In this document: piece by piece, positions 42,836-54,917 of the stretch
Numbering within the stretch: the stretch's first letter is position 1
Layout: each line of letters starts with the position of its first letter
Assembly (NCBI RefSeq): GCF_932294415.1
Contig: NC_065541.1
Location: 50,756,290 to 50,820,289 of the forward strand
Reading direction: 5' to 3'
DNA length: 64,000 nt
DNA from: Quercus robur
Taxonomy: Eukaryota > Streptophyta > Magnoliopsida > Fagales > Fagaceae
Notes under the pieces: model-generated
Databases searched by the model: none
What the model was told of the DNA's origin: nothing
What the model saw: only the letters and a program-made list of their open reading frames with translations
Position numbers and translations under genes: made by a program

Positions 42836-45800
42836 TCATGTGCCACCGATTTGTTTCTTTCTACGGGTACCTGTTCAGAGCATACTAGAATAAGAAAATG
42901 AAAGAAAGCATGTGAATGGAATACAGGAAGGCATATAAATGTATCTAAGAATGACACTAAAACAAGTATTCATTTTTAATATTACTTGTTAATACAAGTT
43001 TCAGCATGCAGTATACTGAAACAAATAAATTGTAAGACATCACAGTAGCCGAAAGGGTGTCTAACAACACTATTTGCCAATGAACTTTAGCTCAAACAAT
43101 ACCTCCTATCATAAGAAAGGGTGGAAGGTAAGGTCGTGCATTCAAAACTCACCGAATGCATGCGTAAACTTACTGATAAACAAAAAGGCAATAAGTATTA
43201 AATATCAATAACAAAAAGTAGGAGAATCCATTTCTGGTTTTTCATATATAAATTTTGGGTACAAAAATAGTGGAAGAAAGCAGCAAGGATAGAATTCAAG
43301 CCTAGGAGACTTGATTCATAGTCTGAGGTATACAGTATACCACCAAGAGAGAAATGTTAAGGACAAATATTATACTATGGCATTAGCAGAGGTCAGAACA
43401 CTAACAAACTGCGCACTTCCAATACCACCTCACTTACAAACAATGATAGTTTTGACGTTCGAATCATGTAACAAGTCATTACAGACTAGAGCTTCAATTT
43501 TCTACATCAGTAGATCTTTTGGATAATGAAGACCCTGCAAGATGCAGATGCTCCAACAAGATGAGCAATGAAGATCATGTTTAATATCTGAGTTTCCTAA
43601 ATGGCCTACCTCCAAGGATTTTGTTGATTATAATCAAAATATAAGGCCATGAAAGGAGTGATCAATATCAGTTAATGATTTAAATGGATGCAATGGTGTT
43701 AAGTAGTCGCTAACTCAACACATCTTATGCTAGCACGCGCGCACACACACATACTCTTCAAGCATAAGAGGAAGGAGAATCCTTTTATATGTCCAGTTGG
43801 CATCACACAATAAATTGAATCCTAGAATACCTGAATACTATCATATAGATGTTCCTAACATTTGATTTTCTCTATAATCTACATACAACCATTGAGAAAA
43901 AAAGGCAACTGTACTATTTTAGGAAACCTTACCAGCAGAACTCTTGCTCCAAAGGACGTGACCATCAATAGCAGTGAGATGCTGATCATCAAGGCGCTTC
44001 CATGTTTTGATTGACTTGACTGCTCCCCAACCACCCTTTTCCATTTTCTCCAAATTCACTACCACCACTCTTGCTCTCCTTGCCCATCCAGCCTTCCCAT
44101 AAGCATGGTATCCAAATCCCCCAGCATAACAGAGTTGTATTCCCGTTAGTTCACCGCAGAAGTCGTTGAGGTGATCATGGCCGGTGAAAACAGCCTTCAC
44201 ATCTCCTGCAGAAACCATTGTTGTGAAGAAGCCAGAGTTCACAGAAGCAGAGCTAATGCCTTCCTGTTTCACACCAGTGAAGTTTGTTGAGTCAAAACTT
44301 GAAAATTCTGGCAAAGGGATGTGAAAGTATGCAATCCCAGGTGCAGGTCCTTTTTGGGCCTCTGGCTTGGCCATGTATGCTCTCTGCAATGAAAAGTGGG
44401 AAATTGATAATACACAAATGTCCATTTAGGCAAAAGCTTACTCTCTTCATCCTAATTTATATGGCTTGTTTTCAAATGGCCCAATTATTAAAACAAAAGA
44501 TAAAAGCATAGTGATAATCCTTATATGCCTTCAAGACTTGAATTTCTAAGAACTTCCATTCTTATAAGGTGAACATGTATTTTGACTTTATTGGGATGGA
44601 GAGAGCATAAGAAATAAACAATAATTGTCTTAATTTGCCAGTAATGAAAATTTATGCTTGGCAAGTACCTGAAGCCTTTTAGAAGTGCGTTCAAACCAAA
44701 ATTGTTGAGAAGGTTTGATCCAACCATAGCCAGGGATGGAGGGAATGGTGGAGTAATCGCCACTGTCAAGGAAGTAGAGATTAAGAACTGACTTGTTTTC
44801 AAAGCTAGAGCCCTTAACTCCACCAACTTCCAGGTTATAGTTTCCAAAACCATCAATAACATGGACTTCCACAGGATTAACTAGAGACAGTGTGTTCTTT
44901 AACTTAACTATATGTTTCATTACCCCTTCCCTTGAGAGTGCAGATTCCTGATCATGGTTTCCCAAAACTGCAGCCCATGGGATGTTGGATGCGATTGCTG
45001 GTGCAAATGCAGCTTCCAAAGACTTAGCTGCATCTGTGACATCGTACCCAAAGATATTATCCCCTGTTACACAAAAAGCAAATACTTCAATTGTCTGAAC
45101 ATGCTTAACAAGCTTAAGAAAGTTTCATGGGGTAAATTGGGAAAGTAGAGTTTATGGGCATAACAAGACTGCATTTTGTATTGCTATATGCCCCCAAGTG
45201 TCAAACTAAAAGAGTCGAAGGTTTAAACATAGACCAATCACATGAAACAAATCCATCTTTTACATATTTTTCTTCCAAGTAGTCATTAGAGGAAGTGCTA
45301 CCCGCACTTATGTGAGTTACAATTGGAGTTTCTCAAAATCGCTTATATAGTCCAATTTGACCTAATAAACACTCTATGTGAGACTCAACTTTAACTGGGT
45401 TAGGAGAGAGTTTAACTCTGCAGCTCATTGTCTAGCTAAATTTGCAGCTGCTCATAGGTCTACTGTTTGTTGTTATTCACATATTCTTCCTGCTACAGTC
45501 TTGGATGCCTGCAGGAAGGATGCTGCTTCTGGTTTGTTTTAGTAATATGCTCGGTTTATTAGCAAGAAAAACACTCTATGCGAGACTCAACACACATGGC
45601 CACACAACTCACAAAACACTTATCCAATCTTATCTTCAAAACGCAGGTATTACAGAAACATAATGATAGAACTGAATCTACTTGGAAAGGAGGTAAATTC
45701 AGTACACATACAATGTCAATTTGATCTGTCAGACTCTGCCTCTTTTATTAAAAAGAACAAAAAAACAAAAAACTGGTAATAATAAGAAGAAAAATGAAAG

Positions 45801-46107
45801 AGGGAATACCCGTGAAAACAATAAGATCGGGCTTCTCAGCAAGAATCATGCGTTTTATAAAGGCAGTGGTGTTGAGGTCAGAGCAAGTAGCCATTTGGGA
45901 CGGAAACACATCCTCACAAGGCGTGGTCTTTCCATCCCCATAATGCATATCCGCTACTTGCAGTATCTTAAAGCTCCCACCTTTCCCAAACCGTAGCGGC
46001 CTCTCAGCCAAGCCATAGATCGGAAACAAAATGAGACACAGCAGAGCTACCTCCACGAAGAAATTTGAACCACCCACTTTCATTTTCTTCCCGTTATTGC
46101 TCTTCAT
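42836..46107 (-). CDS. PAP29: Purple acid phosphatase 29-like, copy 1
   Basis: Four exons: 46107-45810, 45063-44669, 44383-43933 and 42870-42836, all GT-AG with consistent phases, total 1179 nt, 392 aa, near the usual ~390. The last exon is only 35 nt (GTRRKKQIGGT then TGA); without it the frame runs through a strong donor (GTAAGG at 43932) into an early stop. A signal peptide is clear (VEVALLCLILFPIYGLAE). Metallophosphatase motifs in order are VADMHYGDG, GDNIF, GNHDQES, AYFHIPLPE and GHDHLND. PAPs use a dinuclear Fe-metal centre; in this subgroup some canonical ligands differ, hence the family name 'probable inactive PAP'. Position 5 of GDxxY is Phe here. Intron 1 carries a LINE fragment and intron 3 a SINE. 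Confidence 0.92.
43079..43200 (+). mobile_element. tRNA-derived SINE remnant in intron 3 of PAP29-like copy 1
   Basis: A-box-like CTTTAGCTCAAACAATACC (43085-43103) and B-box-like GTGCATTCAAAACTC (43136-43150) lie at the spacing of a tRNA promoter. The matching place in copy 2 (about 51326-51420) has the B-box part but has lost about 30 bp containing the A box. The SINE thus predates the gene duplication. Confidence 0.55.
45390..45568 (+). mobile_element. LINE RNase H fragment in intron 1 of PAP29-like copy 1
   Basis: From 45405 the plus strand reads REFNSAAHCLAKFAAAHRST, the C-terminal helix region of the RNase H-like (RVT_3) domain of plant LINEs, ending in TAG at 45540-45542. Just upstream the frame reads FNWVR. 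The 179-bp piece is bounded by direct repeats 45367-45389 and 45569-45591 (23 bp, one mismatch, both containing ACACTCTATG and GAGACTCAAC), as expected for a severely 5'-truncated target-primed insertion. Copy 2 of the gene lacks it. Confidence 0.75.
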
Positions 46108-47836
46108 TGATGATACCCTCAATAATAAAAAAAGCCCAGAAGCACTTCTTTTTTTCTTTTTCTTTTGTCTTTTGTCTTTTTGTTTTTAAAACCCCGAGCT
46201 AAATGCTCTGCTGGGGCTTTAACTATGTATGTGAGTCGGTGGTGTCAGATTTCTGAATGGGTTAGCTGATTTTAGCTAATGACCATTGATGGGTATGTTG
46301 CTGAATGACGAATGATGAATGATGAATGATGGATGATGAACCATGAAGCCTCATCATCATATTTTTTTCTCGTCCTTTTTATAATAATGTCGTGCTCAAA
46401 TGGGAAACCAGCCTCTTCAATCTTCGACGTCGGAATATACCAACAGAAACAGCTCCTTGTATTGCTTCTTATCTGTCACGACACTTGTAACCATCGAATA
46501 TGAAGACAAAATAATAATAATAATAAAAATGTCATTTTAACCATCAAATTCTTTGTTAGAAGTATTTGTCAACAAATAAATAAAAATCATATATGCCATA
46601 GAATATTCGCCGGCATGGTTGGAGACTTGGAGTCTTTGTAATTGGTAGATGATAAATTTAATGTCCTCCTTCAATCCATGTCATTATCAAATATCAATTA
46701 ATAATCTTATTGCAATGTCTGTACCTAAATTTCATTTTCATTAAAAAAACTTATTGTTCATATTCTCGTCATTCAACACGAAATTTTTTATCTTCCATAT
46801 TTACTCTTATATTTTTATTTTTCTAAAAAAAAATCTCTTATATTTTTATATTTAAATTGTAATTTTTATTCATTTTAATTATATAATATAATATTAAAAT
46901 GCTACAACATAATCTATAATCATATATACTACATAATGTGAATTCCGGTTAACTAATCTGACAAAATTTCTTATTATCGAATAAAAGATCTCTAGTTCAA
47001 ACTCTAAATAACAATTATCGACCTAAAATTATATTGTATTTATTAAATTATATATATTAATTATATAATAAAAGTCGGATTTAGAAAATTTTACTCTAAC
47101 TATATAACATGACTAAAAGTATATATTGATGATTTTATCAATATCTAAGTGATAGGATGAAAGAATGTTATAAACTTGAAAAATTATAAGAAGATGTCCA
47201 ATCACAACTATTTTCTATATTACAATCGGATTTGGTTGATTTACATTAATAAAATCTCACAAGATCACACTCAAAAAAACTTGAAAAATTATAAGATCAC
47301 AAAATTTTTCACAACACCTTTCCACAAATGTGACATGGCAAAGTATAAATGGTGAAGAAAAAATATTGAATCTATGTGTAAGTGATGGTTAACCATCCAC
47401 AATCTGTTACGTTAGAATTGTGACAAAAAAATTGTAAAATAATTTGTGTTTCCTAATACTACTCTATAAACTTTATCCTTATCTTATAATCAAATTTGAT
47501 GATACCAATCAAATTTAAGTAATGGTACCTTGTAAGATAAGGTCACAATCAAATGGGTCCAGAACCTGTCGTGTCACTAATAAACCAAAATATATATACA
47601 TTGAGAATCACTCTTCTTCCCCAATTTGTAAGCTCTTGTTTGACAATGTATTGTACCCAAGGCCTAATGGGCCTCACATAAATCAAAGAAAACCAGGCTA
47701 TCTCCCAAGTTTCACTTGTAAGTTTAGTATCAAATGTTTTCTAGTGCTTCTTTGCTTCCATGTGCTTCCTTTCTTGGTAGATGTCTCACTACATCCAAAA
47801 CCAAGTTTTTTCGTTACATACTCGGGAGGGTGTGAG

Positions 47837-47882
<46 letters not shown>

Positions 47883-48702
47883 AGCTTAGAGAAAATCCAA
47901 TTAAATTTTAATTGGATTCTCAATTTTAACACACCCACGAAAAGAAGGGAGAAGATTTTCAGTAGTGTAGTGTAATTTATGATAGGATTTAAATGGATTG
48001 AGATCTATCTCTCAGGATCCAATTTGACATCTATGAATATTGATTTATTACTAATTGAATATGCACAAACGTGTGTGTATGAATATTCATATTTCACGTG
48101 CAATTAACGAATGGTGAGATTCTCTATTTCCACTACAATCCAAATCCAAATAGAGGAAAAGGGGACAAGTTAAGTTAACGTTATCTGTCAGATAGAGACA
48201 GGCAGGACAAAGATAGCACGAAAAAAATCAAATTGCTGCTCACTTGTGTAATAACTGCCCATTTATTACAAATGAAACTATGTGAATCACGTACAAGTTC
48301 AAGTATTAAACCAACAAAAATAGCTAAAATAAACATAGACAAGGTGATTTCCTTCCCAAAGTCTAAGCCCTAAACTAATGGGTTTTTAAATCTTTAAACA
48401 TTTTTTAACAAAAAATTTAATTCGTATCTGATTGGTGGTTAGAGCCAAATATTCCAAACATATTTGGAGCCAAACCTTAATCCTTTTTAAGAGCATTCAC
48501 ATTGATAGTCCTAAAAAATTTAGTTTTTAGTAATTTAAAAAACTAATTTATCTATTTTAACACTATACTTTACAATATACTCAACATCAATGGTTTTATT
48601 TCTTTTACCACCTTATTTAAATATTATCTTTATTCTTTTTTTATTCTTACTTTATTCTGTCTCTTTATCTCTCTTCCTTTTTGTCTTTTTATCACCCATA
48701 AC
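46108..48702. other. Intergenic sequence between the phosphatase copies, left part
   Basis: It holds the upstream region of PAP29-like copy 1 (minus strand promoter expected within the first few hundred bases), a GAATGAT-type microsatellite near 46300-46340 and an (AT)n run near 47848-47875. No gene was seen; the 47522-47911 frame resembles no protein. Confidence 0.5.
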
Positions 48703-49390
48703 TAGTGATGGTAGTTTTGTCCTACCTTGCTTGACCCGTCCTTTCCCGCTTTGCCCCACAAGAGTTTTTCCCACCCCGCAAAGGTGGTGGGGCGGAGATT
48801 AGGCGAGATTTTAGCCCCGCATCACGGGACGGGGATGAGTTTAGACTTTTTAGACCTAACCCACCCCACCCTGCATTGATAAAGGTTAAATTGTAAATTT
48901 TTCACACCCTAAAACCTTACTATTTAAATAAACATATTATCAGTTTATTTTATTCTACCCAACAAGGCTTTCTGCCTCTCTTTTTTCTCTAGCAAGATTG
49001 GAAATAAGGTACAAATTTTAACATTTTCTTTTGTCTTTATTATAAACAAATTTATATACTATTAAATCAATGATTTTGTATTATGAAATTTTTGTTTTTG
49101 TTGTGATATTGTCTTATTAAACACTTTAATAATATTATTCAATTTTTGCTAAAAATTAGTTTGATTTGATGGGATAAATTTATTTATAATTTCAAGTATA
49201 TTTTTATTAACAAAATAGGTTTTATTAAAAACAATTGTATAGTTGTGAACAAATTAACAAAAAGTAGAGTTTTACGAGATGGGACGAGGTCTCAAGGGGC
49301 AACGATGGGGTAAGAAAATTTTCTCCATCATGCAGGGTGGTGGGCAAAGACCTCATCCTTCGAACTCACCCCGTCCCATTGCCATCCCTA
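48703..49390. mobile_element. hAT-like non-autonomous element
   Basis: Start TAGTGATGGTAG and end TTGCCATCCCTA are imperfect inverted repeats of the common TAGGGATGGCAA type. Flanks CCCATAAC (48695-48702) and CCCACAAC (49391-49398) are an 8-bp duplication with one mismatch. The ends are rich in CCCCG/CGGGG, the middle is AT-rich and non-coding. Confidence 0.7.
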
Positions 49391-51032
49391 CCCACAACCT
49401 CCAAATAAACAATAGCTTTTTTCTTTTTTTCTTTTTTTCCCTTTGAAGCTACCGTGTCAGTGAGCTTGTAAAGATAGCATTTCACTAATTGCCATTTGCA
49501 AAAAAATTTAGATATACCACCGCTATTGTAGCTTACTTTTTAGTATTTGTGGTGCTAAAACCAACATTGTGCATTTGAAAATTGCTTTTTCATTAGTTGA
49601 ACAAACACAAACGTGTGTGTATAAATATTCACGTGCAAATGCATTGGTGAGGTTCTCAATTTCAACTTATTAATTGGTTTGCAGATCAAGAGTTCAAGAC
49701 CTTCCCAATGTTTCAGCCATAAAATAATGGGTTTGCAGATCTTTAAACTTCTTTAACAAAAATCAACACATATGACGTATCTCATCACGGACCTCATTAA
49801 TTCGTTGACGTTCTTCAAAATTATAATATTAGCTGATTAGCTCCCCCTTGAAGTTTAGGAAGCATTGCTGGCAACGATTATATTTTTATAGATAGAAAAT
49901 ATTATTTTTCATTAAGCGTAATGAATGGATGATACAGTTTGAAAATGAACACTTGTGGCTAATTTGGATGGAGAGAGAGTAAAATAGAGTTGGTGAGAAG
50001 ATATTATGGATGTATTTGAGATGAACTTATTTCCTTCAGCTTATTTAGTTTTTAGTTTCTTTTTGATATTATTTATGGATCTTATTACATTTTTTTATAC
50101 TATTCATGAGTTTCATTATATTATTTAGCTAATTTTAACTTCCTTTTTCTTTTTTCCTTTTTTTCGATAAAAAGTTTTCAGTTTCAGCTAAATAAGCTGT
50201 TACCAAGTGGACCTTATATATCATCTGAATTGGCCATTAAAGCAACACTTGAAATCATCGAGCTTAAATGTGTTTCTATTAACTTATTGGTTTACACTTG
50301 ATAGAGGAACGTGATTATTTTGATTAATTCCTGCCAGCTATTTGATTTGCATTCACATGTTGAAGACAAGAACCGTGAACGTTTGTCGTCTTAATCACTT
50401 GAATGTGTAAATTTTCATTGTAAATATGGAGTTGGAGTCTAGCAAGTAGTAGCTATTGACTCCGTGACCTTACTATATGACTGAATGAAAAGATCATGCT
50501 AAAATTAAAAAATAAAATCACATCTTGTCACTGTATAACACCACTCACAGATTTTCACATCTACATATTATAGTAACTGACCATGAAATTTTTTGCAAAT
50601 GTTCAGAGGACAAACAACCTTGATACATCCACAGACTGAATAGAAAATCTTATCTCAGTTTTAGTGTGAATGATCTTTTTCTGGTTAAAATTTTGGTTAT
50701 TTTATAAGGAAAGAGAAAAAAAAAATATTTGACAAGTTATGATTGATAGATAAAACTCGCAAAATGGGACAAACGATTTTATTCTCCAAAAAATCAAGGA
50801 AAACTTACAAACTAACAAGACTCGTACGCCACTTTCAAACACAGGCGTCCTACTTTCATATAATAATTTTCAATTATTCTCAAGACACGTAGGGAAGACA
50901 GAATCATTAGATAAATTTATTGTAAAAAATACTTGAAAATATTCCCCTCAGCCAATTTATTAGCCATAAACTTGTATATCTAAATTGCATTTCACGTCAC
51001 CACTACTCATGGTGCTACCGATTTGTTGCCTC
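49391..51032. other. Intergenic sequence between the phosphatase copies, right part
   Basis: AT-rich, no gene. About 50020-50215 looks like a worn MITE (CAGCTTATTTAG against CTAAATAAGCTG). From about 50560 on, the sequence is a diverged copy of 42200-42835 and marks the duplicated 3' flank. Confidence 0.5.
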
Positions 51033-54000
51033 CTATGGGGTACCTGTTCAGAGCAAACTAGAATAAGAAAATGAAAGAATGCGTATGAATGGAATACAGG
51101 AAGGCATATATATCTAACAATGACACTAAAAAAACCATTCATGTTTGGTATTACTTGTTAGTACAAGTTTCAACATCAGTAAACTGCAACAAATAAATTG
51201 TGAGACATCATGTTAGAAGTATTGGTTAAATGATTAAATTTATCATATCTCAATAGCTTAAACTTTTGGAATAATCGGTAGTTTAACACATTACAGTAGT
51301 CAAAAGGTTGTCTAACAACACCATTTTCCAATGAGTCATAAGAAAGGATGGAAGGTAAGGTCGTGCATTGAAAACTCACCAAGTGCATGCGTAAACTTAC
51401 CAATTAAGATAAAAGCAACAAATTAATATTAAATAACAATAGCAAAATGTTGCAGATTCTATTTCTCGTTTTTCATACATAAATTTTGGGTATGAAAATA
51501 GGGGAAAGACAGAATTTATGCCTAGGAGATTTGATTCTAGGTCTGGAGTATACCACCAAGAAACAAAATATAAGGACAAATATTATGCTAAGCAAGAGTA
51601 AAGGTCAGAACACTAACAAACTGCACACTTGCAATACCTCCTCACTTACAAACAAACATGGTTTTGAAGTTCAAATCATGTATTAAGTCATTGCAGCCTA
51701 CAGCTCCAATTTTCTATATCAGTAGAGCTTTTGGACAAAGAAGATCCTGCAATATACAGATGCTCCAACAAGATGAGCAATGAAGGTCATGTTTCATGTA
51801 TGAGTTTCCTACAAGGCCTACCTCCAAGGATTTTGTTGAAATAATCAACACATATGGCCATGAAAGGAGAGAATGAAATCAGTTAATGATTTAAATGGAT
51901 GCAATGGTGTTAAGTAGTCACTAACTCGACACATCTTATGCTACCCCCCTCCCCCCATGCACGCGCACACACACTCTTCAAGCATAAGAGGAAGGAGTTT
52001 CCTAATATATGTCCAGTTGGCATCACACAATAAATTGAATCATAGATTACCTGAATACTATCATATAGATGTTCCTAACATTTGATTTTCTCTATAATCT
52101 ACATACAACCATTGAGGCAAAAGGCAACTATACTATTTTAGGAAACCTTACCAGCAGAACTCTTGCTCCAGAGGACCTGACTATCAATAGCAGTGAGATG
52201 CTGATCATCAAGGCGCTTCCATGTTTTGATTGAATTGACTGCTCCCCAACCACCTTTTTCCATTTTCTCCAAATTCACTGCCACCACTCTTGCTCTCCTT
52301 GCCCATCCAGCCAGCCCATAAGCATGGTATCCAAATCCCCCAGCATAACAGAGTTGTATACCAGTTAGATTACCGCAGAAGTCATTGAGGTGATCATGGC
52401 CAGTGAAAACAGCCTTCACGTCTCCTGCAGAGACCATTGTTGTGAAGAAGCCAGAGTTCACAGAAGCAGAGCTAATGCCTATGCCGTCCTCCTGTTTCAC
52501 ACCAGTGAAGTTTGTTTTGTCTAAACTTTTTAGTTCCGGCAAAGGGATGTGAAAGTATGCCAGCCCAGGTGCAGGTCCTTTTTGGGCCTCTGGCTTGGCC
52601 GTGTATGCTCTCTGCAATAAAAAATGGGAAATGGTTAATACACAAGTGTCCATTTAGGCAAAAGCTAACTCTCTTCATCCTAATTTATATATGTCTTGTT
52701 TTCAAAATGGCATAATTATTAAAATAAAAGATAAAAGCATAGTGATAATCCTTACATGCCTTCTAGACTTGAATTTTTAAAGAACTTCCATTCTTATAAA
52801 GTGAACATGTATTTTGGCGTGTCTCAAGAAAGGACGGTACCCTTTTAAATTGGGATGGAGAGAGCATAAGATATAAACAAATAATTGTCTTAATTTGCCA
52901 ATAATGAAAATTTATGCTCAGTAAGTACCTGAAGCCTTTTCGAAGTGCGTTCAAACCAAAATTGTTGAGAAGGTTTGATCCAACCATAGCCAGGGATGGA
53001 GGGAACCGTGGAGTAATCGCCACTGTCAAGGAAGTAGAGATTAAGAACAGACTTGTTTTCAAAGCTAGAGCCCTCAACTCCTCCAACTTCCAGGTTGTAG
53101 TTTCCAAAGCCATCAATAACATGTGCTTCCACTGGATTAACTAGAGACAGCGTGTTGTTTAACTTAACTATATGTTTCATTACCCCTTCCCTTGAGAGTG
53201 CAGATTCCTGATCATGGTTTCCCAAAACTGCAGCCCATGGAATGTTAGATGAGATTGCTGGTGCAAATGCAGCATCCAAAGACTTAGCTGCATCTGTGGA
53301 ATCACTCGCATAGATATTATCCCCTGTTACACAAAAGCAAATGCTTCAATTGTTTGAACATGCTTAACAAGCTTAATAAAGTGTCATGGGTGGAATTTGC
53401 AAGCATAATAGACTGCATTTTGTATTGCTATATGCCCCCAAAGTAAAAGAGTTTAAAAGATTAAACATAGACCAGTAAGATGAAACTAACCCATCTTTTT
53501 ATATATTTTTCTTCCAAACAGTCATTGGATGCATACTTATGAATTATGTTCAGTTCCACCCGATGACCTAAATTTTCCATTCCAATTAGTTAACTGGTAC
53601 AAATCACCCATCTCATTCCAAATTCTGACACATTCCATTCCATTTTACCCATTTCGGTCAATTCCACTAAATTTCACCTGGTACGGTGATTTTGATCCGT
53701 ATGTAAACAAATCATTTTTTTCCCTAAACCCATTTTTTTTAATTACTTCACTTTCTGTTTTTTAGAAACTTCTATTACTTCACTTACATTTGGCATTTTA
53801 TTATTATTTTATTTTAACAATGTGTTTTTCTTATTTACTTTTCTGACGTATGACATTTTTTTCTTCATTAATATACTCATATGTGACATGATATATACTT
53901 ATATAATGTAATGATGATATTAAGTAAGACATTATTTGATTTTGAATTAATAATTTGATAGGGTATAATTTCGTGTAATGTTGACTTAGGTGATATATAT

Positions 54001-54510
54001 ATAAACTTTAGTTGTAATCTCGAAATAGTACGCTAAAATAGATCAGTTCCGAAATGAGACCAATACACACGCTCATACAACACACAAGACACTTCAAACG
54101 AAACCCATAATAGGGTATCACGTGAAACATGCAATTGAATATACTCTCATGCTCAATACTTAAAAATGTAAATATTATAGAGAGAAAGAGAAAGGAGTTG
54201 GAAAACAAAACAAAACAAAAAGGGGAATACCAGTGAAAACAATGAGATCAGGCTTCTCAGCATGGATCATGCGCTCGAGAAAGGCAGTGGTGTTGAGGTC
54301 AGAGCAAGTAGCCATTTGCTCCGGAAACACATTCCTACAAGGCGTAGTCTTTCCATCCGCATAATGCATATCCGCCACTTGCAGTATCTTAAAGCTCCCA
54401 CCTTTCCCAAACCGTAGCGGCTTCTTCTCAGCCAAGCTACAGATTGGAAACAAAATGAGACACAGTAGAACTACCTCCACGAAGAAATTTGAACCACCCA
54501 CTACTTTCAT
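51033..54510 (-). CDS. PAP29: Purple acid phosphatase 29-like, copy 2
   Basis: Four exons: 54510-54231, 53323-52929, 52611-52152 and 51043-51033; GT-AG introns at the same sites and phases as copy 1; 1146 nt, 381 aa. It has a signal peptide (VEVVLLCLILFPICSLAE) and motifs VADMHYADG, GDNIY, GNHDQES, AYFHIPLPE and GHDHLND. Differences from copy 1: the second motif has the canonical Tyr (GDNIYA against GDNIFG), exon 3 is 9 nt longer (an extra three residues near KQEDGIGISS), and one extra C in the last exon creates a TAG after Thr-Pro, so the basic RRKKQIGG tail is lost. Everything else is intact, so it is likely still expressed. The start is the first in-frame ATG. Confidence 0.9.
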
Positions 54511-54886
54511 TTTCTTTCTTGTTATAACTTTTGATTGATGATAGCGTTATTTTCTTTGTCTCTCCAATTACCCCAGAAACTTTTCCTTCCCTTCTAAAAT
54601 CTCACTTTGTTGCTCTGCTCTACTGGGTTTTGAAGCAAGTCTCAGTGGTCATACATATATACTTATTAAACTCATAATTGACTCCATCAAAGTATACAAG
54701 CAAGACTCCGTCAAAGTCCATAAAAGCAAGCGTTTGTGAAACCGAAGGGAAAGTTCCGAAGTCATATATAATACAAGCAAGTCCTCTGTTCAGATCACTG
54801 CTTAAAGTTTAGCCTGTAGGTGAGCCAATCAGCGTAATTGAAGATTCAAAGTTGTTAGTGGCAGTCAGGCAGAGGCAGTCAGATTA

Positions 54887-54887
<1 letters not shown>
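54511..54887. promoter_or_regulatory. Upstream region of PAP29-like copy 2
   Basis: Non-coding sequence between the start codon and Helitron 2. The first bases resemble the upstream of copy 1; beyond about 50-100 bp the two promoters are unlike. No single promoter element can be fixed. Confidence 0.3.

Positions 54888-54917
<30 letters not shown>

Noticed and set aside
43919-43932. Ending PAP29-like copy 1 at the stop just after SSAGKVS
   Set aside because: The end coincides with a strong donor (G/GTAAGG), and a downstream 35-nt exon restores a family-like basic tail with the right phase; the short end would be intron read-through.
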